Source: an uncultured Spartobacteria bacterium
GTDB lineage: Bacteria; Verrucomicrobiota; Verrucomicrobiia; Chthoniobacterales; Chthoniobacteraceae
Length of the DNA stretch: 64,000 nucleotides
Reading direction: 5' to 3'
NCBI GenBank assembly: GCA_903901425.1
Contig: CAIURC010000012.1
Span: 1 to 64,000, forward strand
Positions 28,381 to 36,344 of the stretch are shown here, in pieces. Made by a program: the position numbers and the translations under genes. Numbering within the stretch: the first letter of the stretch is position 1; every line of letters starts with the position of its first letter. A model generated the notes under the pieces. The model was not told the origin of the DNA and did not search any database. It saw only the letters and a program-made list of their open reading frames with translations.

Positions 28381-29266
28381 AATGCGCGCTTTTCCCAAAA
28401 ACCAGTCCGGTGCGCTGCTGGTGGAGGTCCTGATCTCCATGGCGGTGGCAGCGGTCATTGCCGGGATTGGGTATTCTTTCCTGAGGAGTGCGACGGTTTT
28501 GTTCTCCAAAAACATGTCGATTGTTCATTCCCATGCCGAGCTGCGCAGCGCTCTGGACCGTTTATCCAACAACATTCAGCAAACAAACAGTCTCCCGGTT
28601 CTGATTAACGCCAACGGTTCACCGAGCACAGCCCCGGCAGCGGGCCTTTTCTACGACCGTTTTTTGGGAGCCCCCTACGTCATCACGAATTCCAGCGGCA
28701 CCGGTCTCTCGGCAGCAACCACAACCCTCACCCTCACCCGTTCCACTGCCGCACTGGCATCCCCGCCGGTCCCGGTTGCCGGGGATGCACTACTCATCGA
28801 CGACCCGAATGGCACCGTCCGGGCATTGGTCAACTCCAGCACAGCCGGACCAGCCAATGCGTCGCTGCTCCAGACCCTCAGCCTCACCCTGTCGGCTCCG
28901 CTCGGAAAAGCGGTGATTTGGTCCGCCCCCGAAATCCGCACCGCGAAACTGGTTCACCGGGAAGCCTTTCTTGTGGTTCCCGCGGGCAACAAGGCGGAGC
29001 TGAGGTTTTTCAAAAACTTCGAGCCGGTTCCAAATCTGACGCAGCCGGCGAGTTACAGTGTGGTCTCCAACCAACTCAGCACGGCACCTGGCGAAACAAC
29101 GCCGTTTTCGATCGACACGATCGGCGCGGACAAGATTGTCCGCGCAAATCTGTGTGCGAGGTCAACCGACTACAACCTCTGGCTCTCAAACAAACAGGGG
29201 AACAATTTTAACACCTACGTCCGTCTGAACGCTTCCCTCGCGCCGCGGCTCCGGCCCAGACAATAA
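28373..29266 (+). CDS. Prepilin-like protein (PilW/GspJ-like)
   Basis: Encodes 297 residues (or 294 from the in-frame ATG at 28382). A short basic leader ends in NQSG, followed by ALLVEVLISMAVAAVIAG with Glu at +5, a clear type III signal sequence. The remainder is a beta-rich periplasmic domain with GspJ/PilW-like proportions. It overlaps the upstream prepilin gene by 8 bases and is followed by another prepilin-like gene whose likely start is 75 bases further on. Its place as the second of three such genes matches the order of minor pseudopilins in secretion and pilus operons. Family assignment beyond prepilin-like is tentative. Confidence 0.75.
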   Translation: MTKMRAFPKNQSGALLVEVLISMAVAAVIAGIGYSFLRSATVLFSKNMSIVHSHAELRSALDRLSNNIQQTNSLPVLINANGSPSTAPAAGLFYDRFLGAPYVITNSSGTGLSAATTTLTLTRSTAALASPPVPVAGDALLIDDPNGTVRALVNSSTAGPANASLLQTLSLTLSAPLGKAVIWSAPEIRTAKLVHREAFLVVPAGNKAELRFFKNFEPVPNLTQPASYSVVSNQLSTAPGETTPFSIDTIGADKIVRANLCARSTDYNLWLSNKQGNNFNTYVRLNASLAPRLRPRQ

Positions 29267-29341
29267 GCGCCGCCCATGGTCACCGCCCAAATCCCAGAGC
29301 CTGCTGCCGGCCGCATTAAACGCCGTTGCTCCTCCGTCCCA

Positions 29342-31156
29342 ATGCGAAGGGAGAGGGGCAGCGCCCTGCTTGCCACGCTGCTGGGGGTTCTGATTGTCTC
29401 CTCGCTGGTTGGACTCACCCTGGTTTCCACCAACGCAGTCAGCCGGCTCAGCAGCCGGGCAAGGGACTACGCCGCCACGCAGCGTGCCGCGGAAGCCGCC
29501 ATCGAGTACGGGTACGCCCTCTGGAAACGCAGGATCTTTGTTGCAAACGGGGCTATCTCCACGGACACGGCCAGGGCTGGACTTACGGGTCCGGCGATCG
29601 CGGGCTACACCTACGAGTCGGCTGCGAACAACGGGCCTCTGAGCATCTCGGCAACCGACCAGTACGGGGCTCCCATGGCAAATCCCGCAAGCGCCCCGGC
29701 CAGAGTTCCTGTCAGTCTGCTGGATTATCCCGGATGGCGGGGATTCGCCTCCAGCTACGTGGCGAGTGCCAAGGTCAAGTCAATCGGCCCTGCGGGCACC
29801 GAGGAAGTGGTCGGGATCCGGCGCCAGTTCCAGTACGTCGAGGTGCCCATCTTTCAGATGATGTTTTTCTTTCAGGACAACATGGAGTTTTACAAGCCGG
29901 CCACGATGATTGTCGGCGGTCTCGTTCACACCAATTCCAACCTCTGGGCCAGTTCTTCCTCTGCTGGGACGCTCACCTTCAGCGGCAACGTGTCTCATTC
30001 CGGCACCTATTCCCAGACTCAGGATCCGCCTTTCGCCAGCGCCTGGAGCGGTTGGTCCCCGAACGCCCAGATCCCGCCCACCTTTCCGAACGGACAATCC
30101 AGTCAGGTCACGCAGGTGCCGGCGGCTTACCCGATGGGAGTCAGCCTCGGGTCGGTGTTCAACACCACCGACACCAACCCCAACAACGACGGGTACCGCG
30201 AAATCATCGAGCAACCCGTGGCAGGGTTCCCGGATCCTCAGGAAATCGCGTCCCGCCGAATTTTCCACAAGGCCGGTGTGGTGTTGTCGATCAACGGGAG
30301 CACGGCCACGGTCACGGCCCAGAACGGCACGAGCATTCCGCAGGGCCAGATCTCCCAGATCCAAAGTGCGTTTACCAACAAGAAAGCGATGTATGATCAG
30401 CGGGAGGGGAAAATGGTGGATGTCGCCACGATCGACGTCTCCAAGCTGACCACCGTGTTCAATACCGGCGGCGTCACCGGATTCAACGGCGTCCTGTATA
30501 TCGTCGACAACACGCCCGTGACCACGGGCGGACCGATTCCTTCGCCGAACCCCAAGACCATCCGGCTCCAAAAGGGCGGCGTGCTTCCCAACAACGGCCT
30601 GACCATTGCGAGCCAGAACCCTGTCTACATCCAAGGCGATTACAACACCGGTACGACCAACTCCCCGACGAGCGTTCCGGCGAATGCCACCGGCAACCCC
30701 GCCAACAACGACAGCCCCACCGTTTCTGGTTACACCCGGAAACCTTCCGCCGTCCTTGCAGACGCCGTCGTCTTTCTTTCCAACGCATGGAACGATGCGA
30801 ACGCCGCCAGCGCCCTGAACAGTCGCAACGCAAGCAACACCACCTACAACACCGCCGTCATGGCGGGATTCATGCCCTCGGGGTATAAGCCCCCCTCGGG
30901 GGCCCAGTACGGGTACTCCGGTGGCGCCAACAATTTCCCACGGTTTCTTGAGAACTGGTCCGGTGACAGTTGCACCTACTACGGGTCCATGGTCGAACTG
31001 TTTCAAAGCAAGACATTCACGGGCGCCTGGGACACGGGAAACATCTATTCGCCACCGGCGCGTCGCTGGAACTACGACACCAATTTCTCCACCACGTCCC
31101 CCCCGGGCGGACTGAACGCCGTCGTCTACACCCGCGGGTCCTGGTCCAAGTTCTAG
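29342..31156 (+). CDS. PilX/GspK-like large pilin-type protein
   Basis: From the ATG at 29342 this is 604 residues; the frame extends up to 29276 but the extra N-terminus looks unrelated. MRRERGSALLATLLGVLIVSS is a pilin-type N-terminal segment that lacks the Glu at +5. That is the usual state of GspK, and PilX-like proteins are also related. About 180 residues of helical and beta stem follow, then a large Gly/Asn/Ser-rich region (VGGLVHTNSN and later parts) that resembles verrucomicrobial proteins of unknown function. In type II systems GspK is the tip protein and the only one without Glu5, so this may be the tip of the complex made by the two genes before it. That is inference from motif and gene order. 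Confidence 0.65.
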   Translation: MRRERGSALLATLLGVLIVSSLVGLTLVSTNAVSRLSSRARDYAATQRAAEAAIEYGYALWKRRIFVANGAISTDTARAGLTGPAIAGYTYESAANNGPLSISATDQYGAPMANPASAPARVPVSLLDYPGWRGFASSYVASAKVKSIGPAGTEEVVGIRRQFQYVEVPIFQMMFFFQDNMEFYKPATMIVGGLVHTNSNLWASSSSAGTLTFSGNVSHSGTYSQTQDPPFASAWSGWSPNAQIPPTFPNGQSSQVTQVPAAYPMGVSLGSVFNTTDTNPNNDGYREIIEQPVAGFPDPQEIASRRIFHKAGVVLSINGSTATVTAQNGTSIPQGQISQIQSAFTNKKAMYDQREGKMVDVATIDVSKLTTVFNTGGVTGFNGVLYIVDNTPVTTGGPIPSPNPKTIRLQKGGVLPNNGLTIASQNPVYIQGDYNTGTTNSPTSVPANATGNPANNDSPTVSGYTRKPSAVLADAVVFLSNAWNDANAASALNSRNASNTTYNTAVMAGFMPSGYKPPSGAQYGYSGGANNFPRFLENWSGDSCTYYGSMVELFQSKTFTGAWDTGNIYSPPARRWNYDTNFSTTSPPGGLNAVVYTRGSWSKF

Positions 31157-31167
31157 TTCTCTGCCCC

Positions 31168-31755
31168 ATGAAAACACGCGTTCCATTCCTGCTGTTCCTC
31201 GGCGCCGTTCAGGCTTCCGCTCTGGATCTCACCCCGCGGTTTGTCACGACGCTGTCCGATGGCGTTTCCATCCGCAGACCGTTCTTTGCCGATGGCGCAC
31301 GGAAGTATGCGCTCACCCTGAACATGGAGACAGCACTCGAACCCTATGAGGATGGGGCGCTGTTCCGTTTTGTTACACTCCGGGAAGCCTCCATGCGCCT
31401 ACGCCCGTCTCCGTTCCGTGTCGAAACCAAGTTCAGGCCGGAATCCCTCAATCTCTACCGGGAGACCGCTCGAAAGCTGTTGCCACCCACCTCCACCCAA
31501 GTCGAACTCGAGGCCGTGGTGGAAAACCCTATGCCCATCAATGGATGGGAAAGCCTCCGGTTCGTGTTCAAACACAGAACCCACACCGGCGAGTGGGGCG
31601 AGAGCATCACTTTCCTGAATATCACCCCGGAGAAACAGGTGATTGTTCAAGTGCATGCACCGGCACCGGATTTTGCCCAAGCCTCCGAAAGGGCATGGGA
31701 TATCCTCCGCCGGTGGCACGAACTGGATTCCCTCAAGCCTCCCGGCGGCAGTTGA
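31168..31755 (+). CDS. Secreted protein of unknown function linked to the pilin genes
   Basis: Encodes 195 residues from the ATG at 31168, 12 bases after the stop of the PilX-like gene, so probably the last gene of that operon. The first 18 residues (MKTRVPFLLFLGAVQASA) form a signal peptide with an A-x-A cleavage site. The mature part is rich in beta-strand-type sequence and has no domain I recognise. A longer frame starting at 30970 overlaps the upstream gene and was not used. Confidence 0.65.
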   Translation: MKTRVPFLLFLGAVQASALDLTPRFVTTLSDGVSIRRPFFADGARKYALTLNMETALEPYEDGALFRFVTLREASMRLRPSPFRVETKFRPESLNLYRETARKLLPPTSTQVELEAVVENPMPINGWESLRFVFKHRTHTGEWGESITFLNITPEKQVIVQVHAPAPDFAQASERAWDILRRWHELDSLKPPGGS

Positions 31756-31762
31756 GTCGAAC

Positions 31763-31780
31763 TGCGGCACAGATGCCGCG
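31763..31780. terminator. Hairpin between convergent genes
   Basis: GCGGCA (31764-31769) and TGCCGC (31774-31779) pair perfectly around CAGA, and the flanking T and G can add a wobble pair. It lies 8 bases after the stop of the secreted protein gene and before the end of the convergent flavoprotein gene. No T-run follows, so efficiency as a terminator is uncertain. Confidence 0.4.
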
Positions 31781-31809
31781 GGAAAGGGCATGCCTCCCCG
31801 CAGGGCGCG

Positions 31810-33060
31810 TCAGACCAGTGGTGCGCCGTACGGAAGGGAGTCCGGCACCGGCGCAAACTCGCTGATCCAGTCCCAGAGCTGCGAGTAGTCGCGGTTCAAG
31901 TCTCCAGAAAGGCAGTCCGTGATGAGGTCCTTGGCCTCAGGATGACGCATCACGATGTCTTTGAACGAAAAGCCCGGGTTGTAAAATGCGTACACGAGTT
32001 TGCGCATGTTCTCTACGCCTTCCCGCATCTGGCGGCCGTACTCCGCAAACCGACTGGGCGAAACGTCTCCCGCCTCCAAGGCTTGGTCCAGCATTTCACC
32101 CGCGAGCACCCCGCTCTTGAGGGCCAGCATCACCCCGCTGCTGAACACCGGGTCCAGAAAGGCGAAGGCGTCCCCCACCAGCAACAGGCCCGGTGCCGCA
32201 CAGTAGCGGGAATGCCGGCTGTACTCGCTCGTCACCCAGAACTCGCCCGTACAACGCCCGTCTGCCAGGTTCTCACGGATCCACGCGTTCTCGGCAATCT
32301 CCCGCTCAAACATCGCGCGCGGGTCCTTCACTCCGTCCCGGGTCAGGTACTTGCCCTCCGCCACAATCCCGACGCTGATCCGGTCGTCATGCAGCGGGAT
32401 GTGCCAGAACCACCCCTTTTCCGGCAGAAACGCGATGGTGGTCGTGCCCTCGTCAATGCCTTTCTGGCGCCGGGCCCCCTCGTAGTACGTCCAGATCGCG
32501 ATCTTGTTCAGGTACGGGTCGTTCATCCGCCACCCGGCGTTCCGGGAGGCAAACGCTTCCTTGCCCGAGGCGTCCACCGTCATCCTCGCCCGCACCGTGT
32601 AGCGGCGGCCGGATTTTTCCGCAACCTCCACGCCCACCACGGTTTCGCCCTCCTTGATCAGGCCGGTCACGCTCGAGTTTTCACGGACTTCGGCGCCGCG
32701 TTCCCGGGCATGATCGAGCAGCATCTGGTCGAACTCGGCCCGGGTCACCTGCCACGTCTGGGCAACGGTTTCCTTGTCGTACCGGGTGAAAAAATAGAAC
32801 GGCTGGGACCGGTGCCCGTCCGGCTGGACAAACGACACGCTGTATTTCTTGGTGAACTGCGAGGCGCGCATCTTGGGGATCATCCCGAGGCGCTGCAGCG
32901 GTCCGAACGTGAACGGGATCAGCGACTCGCCAACGTGGTACCGCGGGAACTGTTCGCGTTCCAAAACCAGCACGCGGCGTCCGGCCTCGGCAAGGATGGC
33001 GGCGGTGCTTGCGCCGGCGGGACCGGCTCCAATGATAACGGCGTCGTATTCGGGTGTCAT
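31810..33060 (-). CDS. Halogenase-like FAD-dependent oxidoreductase
   Basis: Encodes 416 residues of the flavin-dependent halogenase/geranylgeranyl-reductase-like family. Seen: the FAD-binding GAGPAG (residues 11-16), FPRYHVGESLIP near 39-49, the WxWxIP motif as WFWHIP at 217-222, and the second FAD contact GDAFAFLDPVFSSG. A lysine at 72 lies where halogenases of the KxGxxF type keep their catalytic lysine. WxWxIP and a lysine are necessary but not sufficient for halogenation, and many relatives are monooxygenases or reductases. Its ATG overlaps the TGA of the antiporter gene (ATGA), so the two are translationally coupled. A second homologue lies at 43353-44654. The substrate is unknown. Confidence 0.75.
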   Translation of the reverse strand: MTPEYDAVIIGAGPAGASTAAILAEAGRRVLVLEREQFPRYHVGESLIPFTFGPLQRLGMIPKMRASQFTKKYSVSFVQPDGHRSQPFYFFTRYDKETVAQTWQVTRAEFDQMLLDHARERGAEVRENSSVTGLIKEGETVVGVEVAEKSGRRYTVRARMTVDASGKEAFASRNAGWRMNDPYLNKIAIWTYYEGARRQKGIDEGTTTIAFLPEKGWFWHIPLHDDRISVGIVAEGKYLTRDGVKDPRAMFEREIAENAWIRENLADGRCTGEFWVTSEYSRHSRYCAAPGLLLVGDAFAFLDPVFSSGVMLALKSGVLAGEMLDQALEAGDVSPSRFAEYGRQMREGVENMRKLVYAFYNPGFSFKDIVMRHPEAKDLITDCLSGDLNRDYSQLWDWISEFAPVPDSLPYGAPLV

Positions 33061-34325
33061 GGGGTGTTGGGGGTTGGAGATTGTGAGCCGACCAGACGTT
33101 CAAAAAGAGGCGAAGCCATGAGGGTGGTGACCACCGCCATGATCACCAAGACCGCAAACAGGCCTTCCGAAATGATCCCGCGCTGGAGGCCGATGTTGAT
33201 GATGATGAGTTCCATCAAGCCCCGTGCATTCATCAAAACCCCAATCCCGAGCGCCTCCCGGTTCGGCAACCCCGATGCGCGTGCCGCCAGCCAGCAGGCC
33301 ACCCCCTTGCCGAGCACCGCGGCCACCAGCACGGCTCCGCACATCAGCCAGAGGAACGTGCTGTTCAAAAGCCCAATCCGGGTGTTCAGGCCTGAGTAGG
33401 TGAAAAACAGCGGGAGCAACAGCGCCACTGTCAGCGGCTGGATCCGCGCAATCAATTCGCGGCTCATGACTGTCCGGGGCATCGCCGCCCCCATCACAAA
33501 CGCGCCAAACACCGCGTGCAACCCGATCAGGTCAGTAAACCAGGCACCGAGTGACATCAGCGCCAGCCCCACCACCAAACCCGCCTCCGAGAGCGCCCCT
33601 CCGGCACAGAGTCGGGCCTCGAGACGGGCCAGGATCGGACGGACCGCCCCAAGTGCCACGGCCACATATGCCAGGCCGCCCCCCACGTTCCGAAGCGCGT
33701 TTTCCCAGTGCGCATCAAAGCTGGCCAGCACCACCGCCAGAAGGCACCACGCCGTGGCGTCGTCAATCGCCCCGGCCCCAATCGCCACCGTCCCCATCGT
33801 CGTCCCGTTCAGCCCCTTGAAATGGATGATCCGCGCCAGCATCGGGAACGCCGTGATACACATCGACGCACCCAAAAACAGCATCGCTTCCATCAAAGAC
33901 GTCTTGGCCGGAAACAGATGCGTGTGTTCGTGAAAAACCCAGCCCAGCCCCGCTCCCAGCACAAACGGCGCGACCATGCCCGCCATCGACACCGCCAGCG
34001 ATGTCCGGAAATTTGCCCGGATCACATCCGTCCGGAACTCGAGTCCGACCACGAACATGTAAAGGGCCAGACCCAGTTGGGAGGCCGGGAACAAGTAACT
34101 CTGGGTGTCACGCAGACTCTGCGCCTTGTCCCATGGAAAAAGCGTTGCCTGAATTTCCGGGAACAGCATTCCAAACAGGGAGGGGCCCAGCAGAACGCCG
34201 GCGATCATTTCAGCAACCACTTGGGGTTGACCAAACCGGGCCGCCACCGTGCCCACCACCCGGCAAAAAAGCAGGATGACGGCGAGTTGCAGGAAGAAGT
34301 GGATGGCGAGCTGCAGGTTATTCAT
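33057..34325 (-). CDS. Kef/NhaA2-type cation:proton antiporter (CPA2 family)
   Basis: Encodes 422 residues with about 12 hydrophobic segments and no C-terminal TrkA/RCK domain. Typical Na+/H+ exchanger-domain features are GQPQVVAEMIAGVLLGPSLFG near 31-51, the GLALYMFVVGLE segment in the first half, and a GAIDDATAW segment with the two adjacent Asp residues expected in the ion-binding site of electrogenic members. It acts in the inner membrane in exchange of Na+ or K+ for protons; the ion is not determined. It overlaps the flavoprotein gene by 4 bases and is divergent from a LysR-type regulator 115 bases away, which may control it. Confidence 0.88.
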   Translation of the reverse strand: MNNLQLAIHFFLQLAVILLFCRVVGTVAARFGQPQVVAEMIAGVLLGPSLFGMLFPEIQATLFPWDKAQSLRDTQSYLFPASQLGLALYMFVVGLEFRTDVIRANFRTSLAVSMAGMVAPFVLGAGLGWVFHEHTHLFPAKTSLMEAMLFLGASMCITAFPMLARIIHFKGLNGTTMGTVAIGAGAIDDATAWCLLAVVLASFDAHWENALRNVGGGLAYVAVALGAVRPILARLEARLCAGGALSEAGLVVGLALMSLGAWFTDLIGLHAVFGAFVMGAAMPRTVMSRELIARIQPLTVALLLPLFFTYSGLNTRIGLLNSTFLWLMCGAVLVAAVLGKGVACWLAARASGLPNREALGIGVLMNARGLMELIIINIGLQRGIISEGLFAVLVIMAVVTTLMASPLFERLVGSQSPTPNTP

Positions 34326-34404
34326 TGGGGTCAGAGTCCGCCCATACGGGGTCTATGAGGCCGGAGAGTAGCCGGGAACCGCTTGTAACGGAAATAGACT
34401 CTGG

Positions 34405-34433
34405 ATATTGTTCTTATGCCTTCCCGGTATAAA
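34405..34433 (+). promoter_or_regulatory. Candidate LysR-type operator and promoter in the lysR/antiporter divergent gap
   Basis: ATA-N7-TAT at 34405-34417 fits the loose LysR-type binding core. TATAAA at 34428-34433 could be a -10 box, with ATATTG at 34405-34410 as a weak -35 at a 17-base spacing. If so, transcription would start at or next to the ATG at 34441, giving a leaderless messenger. The position between lysR and the divergent antiporter gene suits autoregulation plus control of the antiporter. Both matches are short and could be chance. Confidence 0.3.
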
Positions 34434-34440
34434 GAATCCC

Positions 34441-35373
34441 ATGGACCTCAGGCATCTCCGTTATTTTCAGGCCGTGGCCGAGGAACTCAGTTTCTCCAAG
34501 GCGGCCCTCCGGCTCCGGATCGCCCAGCCCGCCCTGAGCCGGGCAGTCAAGGAACTGGAGGAAGATCTTGGGGTTCAACTCCTTGAACGCACCCGGAGCC
34601 GGGTCCGGCGGACTGAGGCTGGCACAGTCCTGCTGAGGGAGGCGGGGTTGTTGATGGAACGCTGGGAGGAGTCCATCCGCCGGGTGAAACGGACTGCGGC
34701 CGGGGAGGAAGGGGAGCTACGGCTTGGCTACATTGGACCGCCCACGCAGCCGTTTCTGGGCCGGTTGCTGGGGGAGTACCGGAAACGTTTTCCCCGGGTC
34801 AGTTTGCATCTCGAAGAACGGACTCCGGAACGGGTCTGGGAGATGGTTGCGCGCGGCCGGTTTTCCGCGGGCCTGACCCGGCCGGTGCGGTTTGGCGAGG
34901 AGCAGGGGATGCGGATGGTGATTCTGCGCGAGGAAAGATTGGGCATAGTCTGTCGGAAACGGGATCCGGTTTTGCGGGGTTCCAAGGAGCTGGGGTGGGC
35001 TGAGTTGGAATCGCATCCTCTGATTGTGCTGGCTCGGCGGGAGGGGGTCGGGTTGCACGACGCGGTTCTGGCGGGATGCCGGGCAGCCGGTTTTGCGCCG
35101 CGCCTGGCGCACACCCCGAGCCTGGTCGGGGCGGTGATGAGTTATGTGGAAGCCGGGGCCGGCTGGGGCGTGGTGGTGGACAGCGTGGTTCCCGTCCAGG
35201 GCGACTTGCGGTTTGTGCCACTCACCCCCGCGGCCACCGTCCCGCTGGCGCTGGTCTGGCAGGAAGACGATCGCAGCCCTGCGGTGGAACGGTTCCGGGA
35301 TCTGGTTTTAGAATGGAAAGAGGAAGGTCGGCTTTGGGCTGGAGCCGGCTCCAGCGGGGCCACTGGGTGTTAG
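34441..35373 (+). CDS. LysR-family transcriptional regulator
   Basis: From the ATG at 34441 (MDLRHLRYFQAVAEELSF) 310 residues follow; an upstream start at 34408 adds 11 residues that are not part of the family. Residues 1-60 are the winged helix-turn-helix (FSKAALRLRIAQPALSRAVK). Residues from about 90 onward form the periplasmic-binding-like effector domain beginning GELRLGYIG. It is divergent from the antiporter/flavoprotein pair, the usual layout for a LysR protein and its target. The inducer is unknown. Confidence 0.9.
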   Translation: MDLRHLRYFQAVAEELSFSKAALRLRIAQPALSRAVKELEEDLGVQLLERTRSRVRRTEAGTVLLREAGLLMERWEESIRRVKRTAAGEEGELRLGYIGPPTQPFLGRLLGEYRKRFPRVSLHLEERTPERVWEMVARGRFSAGLTRPVRFGEEQGMRMVILREERLGIVCRKRDPVLRGSKELGWAELESHPLIVLARREGVGLHDAVLAGCRAAGFAPRLAHTPSLVGAVMSYVEAGAGWGVVVDSVVPVQGDLRFVPLTPAATVPLALVWQEDDRSPAVERFRDLVLEWKEEGRLWAGAGSSGATGC

Positions 35374-35439
35374 GGGGATCCTTTGCGAAAACACCAAACG
35401 ATGGATGCGGGTAGCGTTTCTCCGTCCTGGAGGATGGAT

Positions 35440-36135
35440 TCATCGAGGTCCATGCTTTTTCCTTTCGGTGCGGATGCGGTGCAACCGCTCAGTGAAGCCG
35501 CCTTCCTCTGTGAAGGCCGCCACCTGAGCTTGGATCTGCCGATCCAGCAGCGCGCAAGCCACTCCGATGAGGATCAGCGCGGCGTTCGCCGCGATCTCCG
35601 GGTAAGTGGACTTTATGGACGATATGGACTTTATGGACCGGGGGCTCGGCTGCAGCGATCCATTGAGTCCATTGAGTCCATTGAGTCCATTGAGTCCATT
35701 GAGTCCATTGAGTCCATTGAGTCCATTGAGTCCATTGTGCTGATGCACCTCTCTCACCCAATGTGCCACGGCGTCAGCCGTGGTGCAGCGGCGGGCCACC
35801 AGGGCCTTTCGGCGGGGGTCGGCGTCTGGCCAGAGGGGCAGGTTGCGTTGGCGCAGGAAGTCCTCATAATCCAGCCGAAGTTCTTCGAGGCTGGCGCGAG
35901 CCACATTCGTGAGCTTTAGCTCAAACTTCTTCGAGGTGCCGCTTGCCTGGCTGGCCTCGGCGATGTTCTGCACCCCGCTGCGGGCCGCCTGCACCATCTG
36001 GTCGTGGGTCCGGCTTTTCGGATCGATATAGCGGTGGCAGAACCGCACAGTGACATCGTAGCAAAGCTGGGCCAGTTGGAAGCTTCTGAGATTTCGGTAG
36101 CCGCCGTGCTTTGGGAGGAGCGGCTCGGGGTCCAT
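35440..36135 (-). CDS. Four-helix-bundle suffix-domain protein with a (NGL)n insertion
   Basis: I start at the ATG at 36135 (MDPEPLLPKHGGYRNLRSFQLA), giving 231 residues; the frame stays open 78 codons further upstream through another repeat array. The N-terminal part (QMVQAARSGVQNIAEASQASG, KLTNVARASLEEL) is the four-helix-bundle family related to 23S rRNA intervening-sequence proteins, of the kind with a conserved C-terminal suffix (ANAALILIGVACALLDRQ, EEGGFTERLHRIR). Between the bundle and the suffix sits a block of eight NGL tripeptides and an SIKSISSIK block, both encoded by 9-bp repeats. Biochemical function is unknown; related proteins may bind nucleic acid. Length changes by repeat slippage would stay in frame. 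Confidence 0.75.
   Translation of the reverse strand: MDPEPLLPKHGGYRNLRSFQLAQLCYDVTVRFCHRYIDPKSRTHDQMVQAARSGVQNIAEASQASGTSKKFELKLTNVARASLEELRLDYEDFLRQRNLPLWPDADPRRKALVARRCTTADAVAHWVREVHQHNGLNGLNGLNGLNGLNGLNGLNGLNGSLQPSPRSIKSISSIKSTYPEIAANAALILIGVACALLDRQIQAQVAAFTEEGGFTERLHRIRTERKKHGPR
35606..35738. repeat. Two 9-bp minisatellites with a shared GTCCAT core, opposite orientations
   Basis: Plus-strand ATGGAC or a close variant recurs exactly every 9 bases from 35606 to 35638 (four units). After a 19-base gap an imperfect unit at 35658-35666 and eight units of GTCCATTGA run from 35667 to 35738, the last ending in T. The shared core is GTCCAT/ATGGAC, and its orientation flips between the two blocks. 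Both lie inside the four-helix-bundle gene and are read as (NGL)8 and SIKSISSIKST. The 9-base period keeps the frame whatever the copy number. Confidence 0.85.
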
Positions 36136-36158
36136 GGCGATGAGTTGTCGCCGGGCGA

Positions 36159-36231
36159 GTCCATATTGTCCATCGGGTCCATCCCGTCCATGGACTTGAT
36201 GGACTTGATGGACTTGATGGACCTCATGGAC
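36159..36231. repeat. Inverted 9-bp GTCCAT arrays meeting at a palindrome
   Basis: Three plus-strand GTCCATnnn units start at 36159, 36168 and 36177. They meet the palindrome GTCCATGGAC at 36186-36195, after which TTGATGGAC repeats three times (36196-36222) with one diverged unit to 36231. The array has the same core and period as those at 35606-35738. It lies in the divergent gap between the four-helix-bundle gene and the sigma-factor gene, just upstream of the chosen start of the former, and is still in frame with it. Confidence 0.8.
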
Positions 36232-36344
36232 GGCCGCACCGGCGCCCTTGGCACTCCCCTCACCATGGAGGCTTCCGGAAGGATTGGTGGAAAATATTTC
36301 TCTTTTTTTGTCCAAACCCGGTCGTCTCCGGCAGAGAAGAAGAG

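Noticed and set aside
31942-33399. 485-codon plus-strand frame
   Set aside because: Antisense to the flavoprotein and antiporter genes, both well supported by motifs.
35606-36231. CRISPR array
   Set aside because: The repeats are contiguous 9-mers without unique spacers and no cas genes are present.
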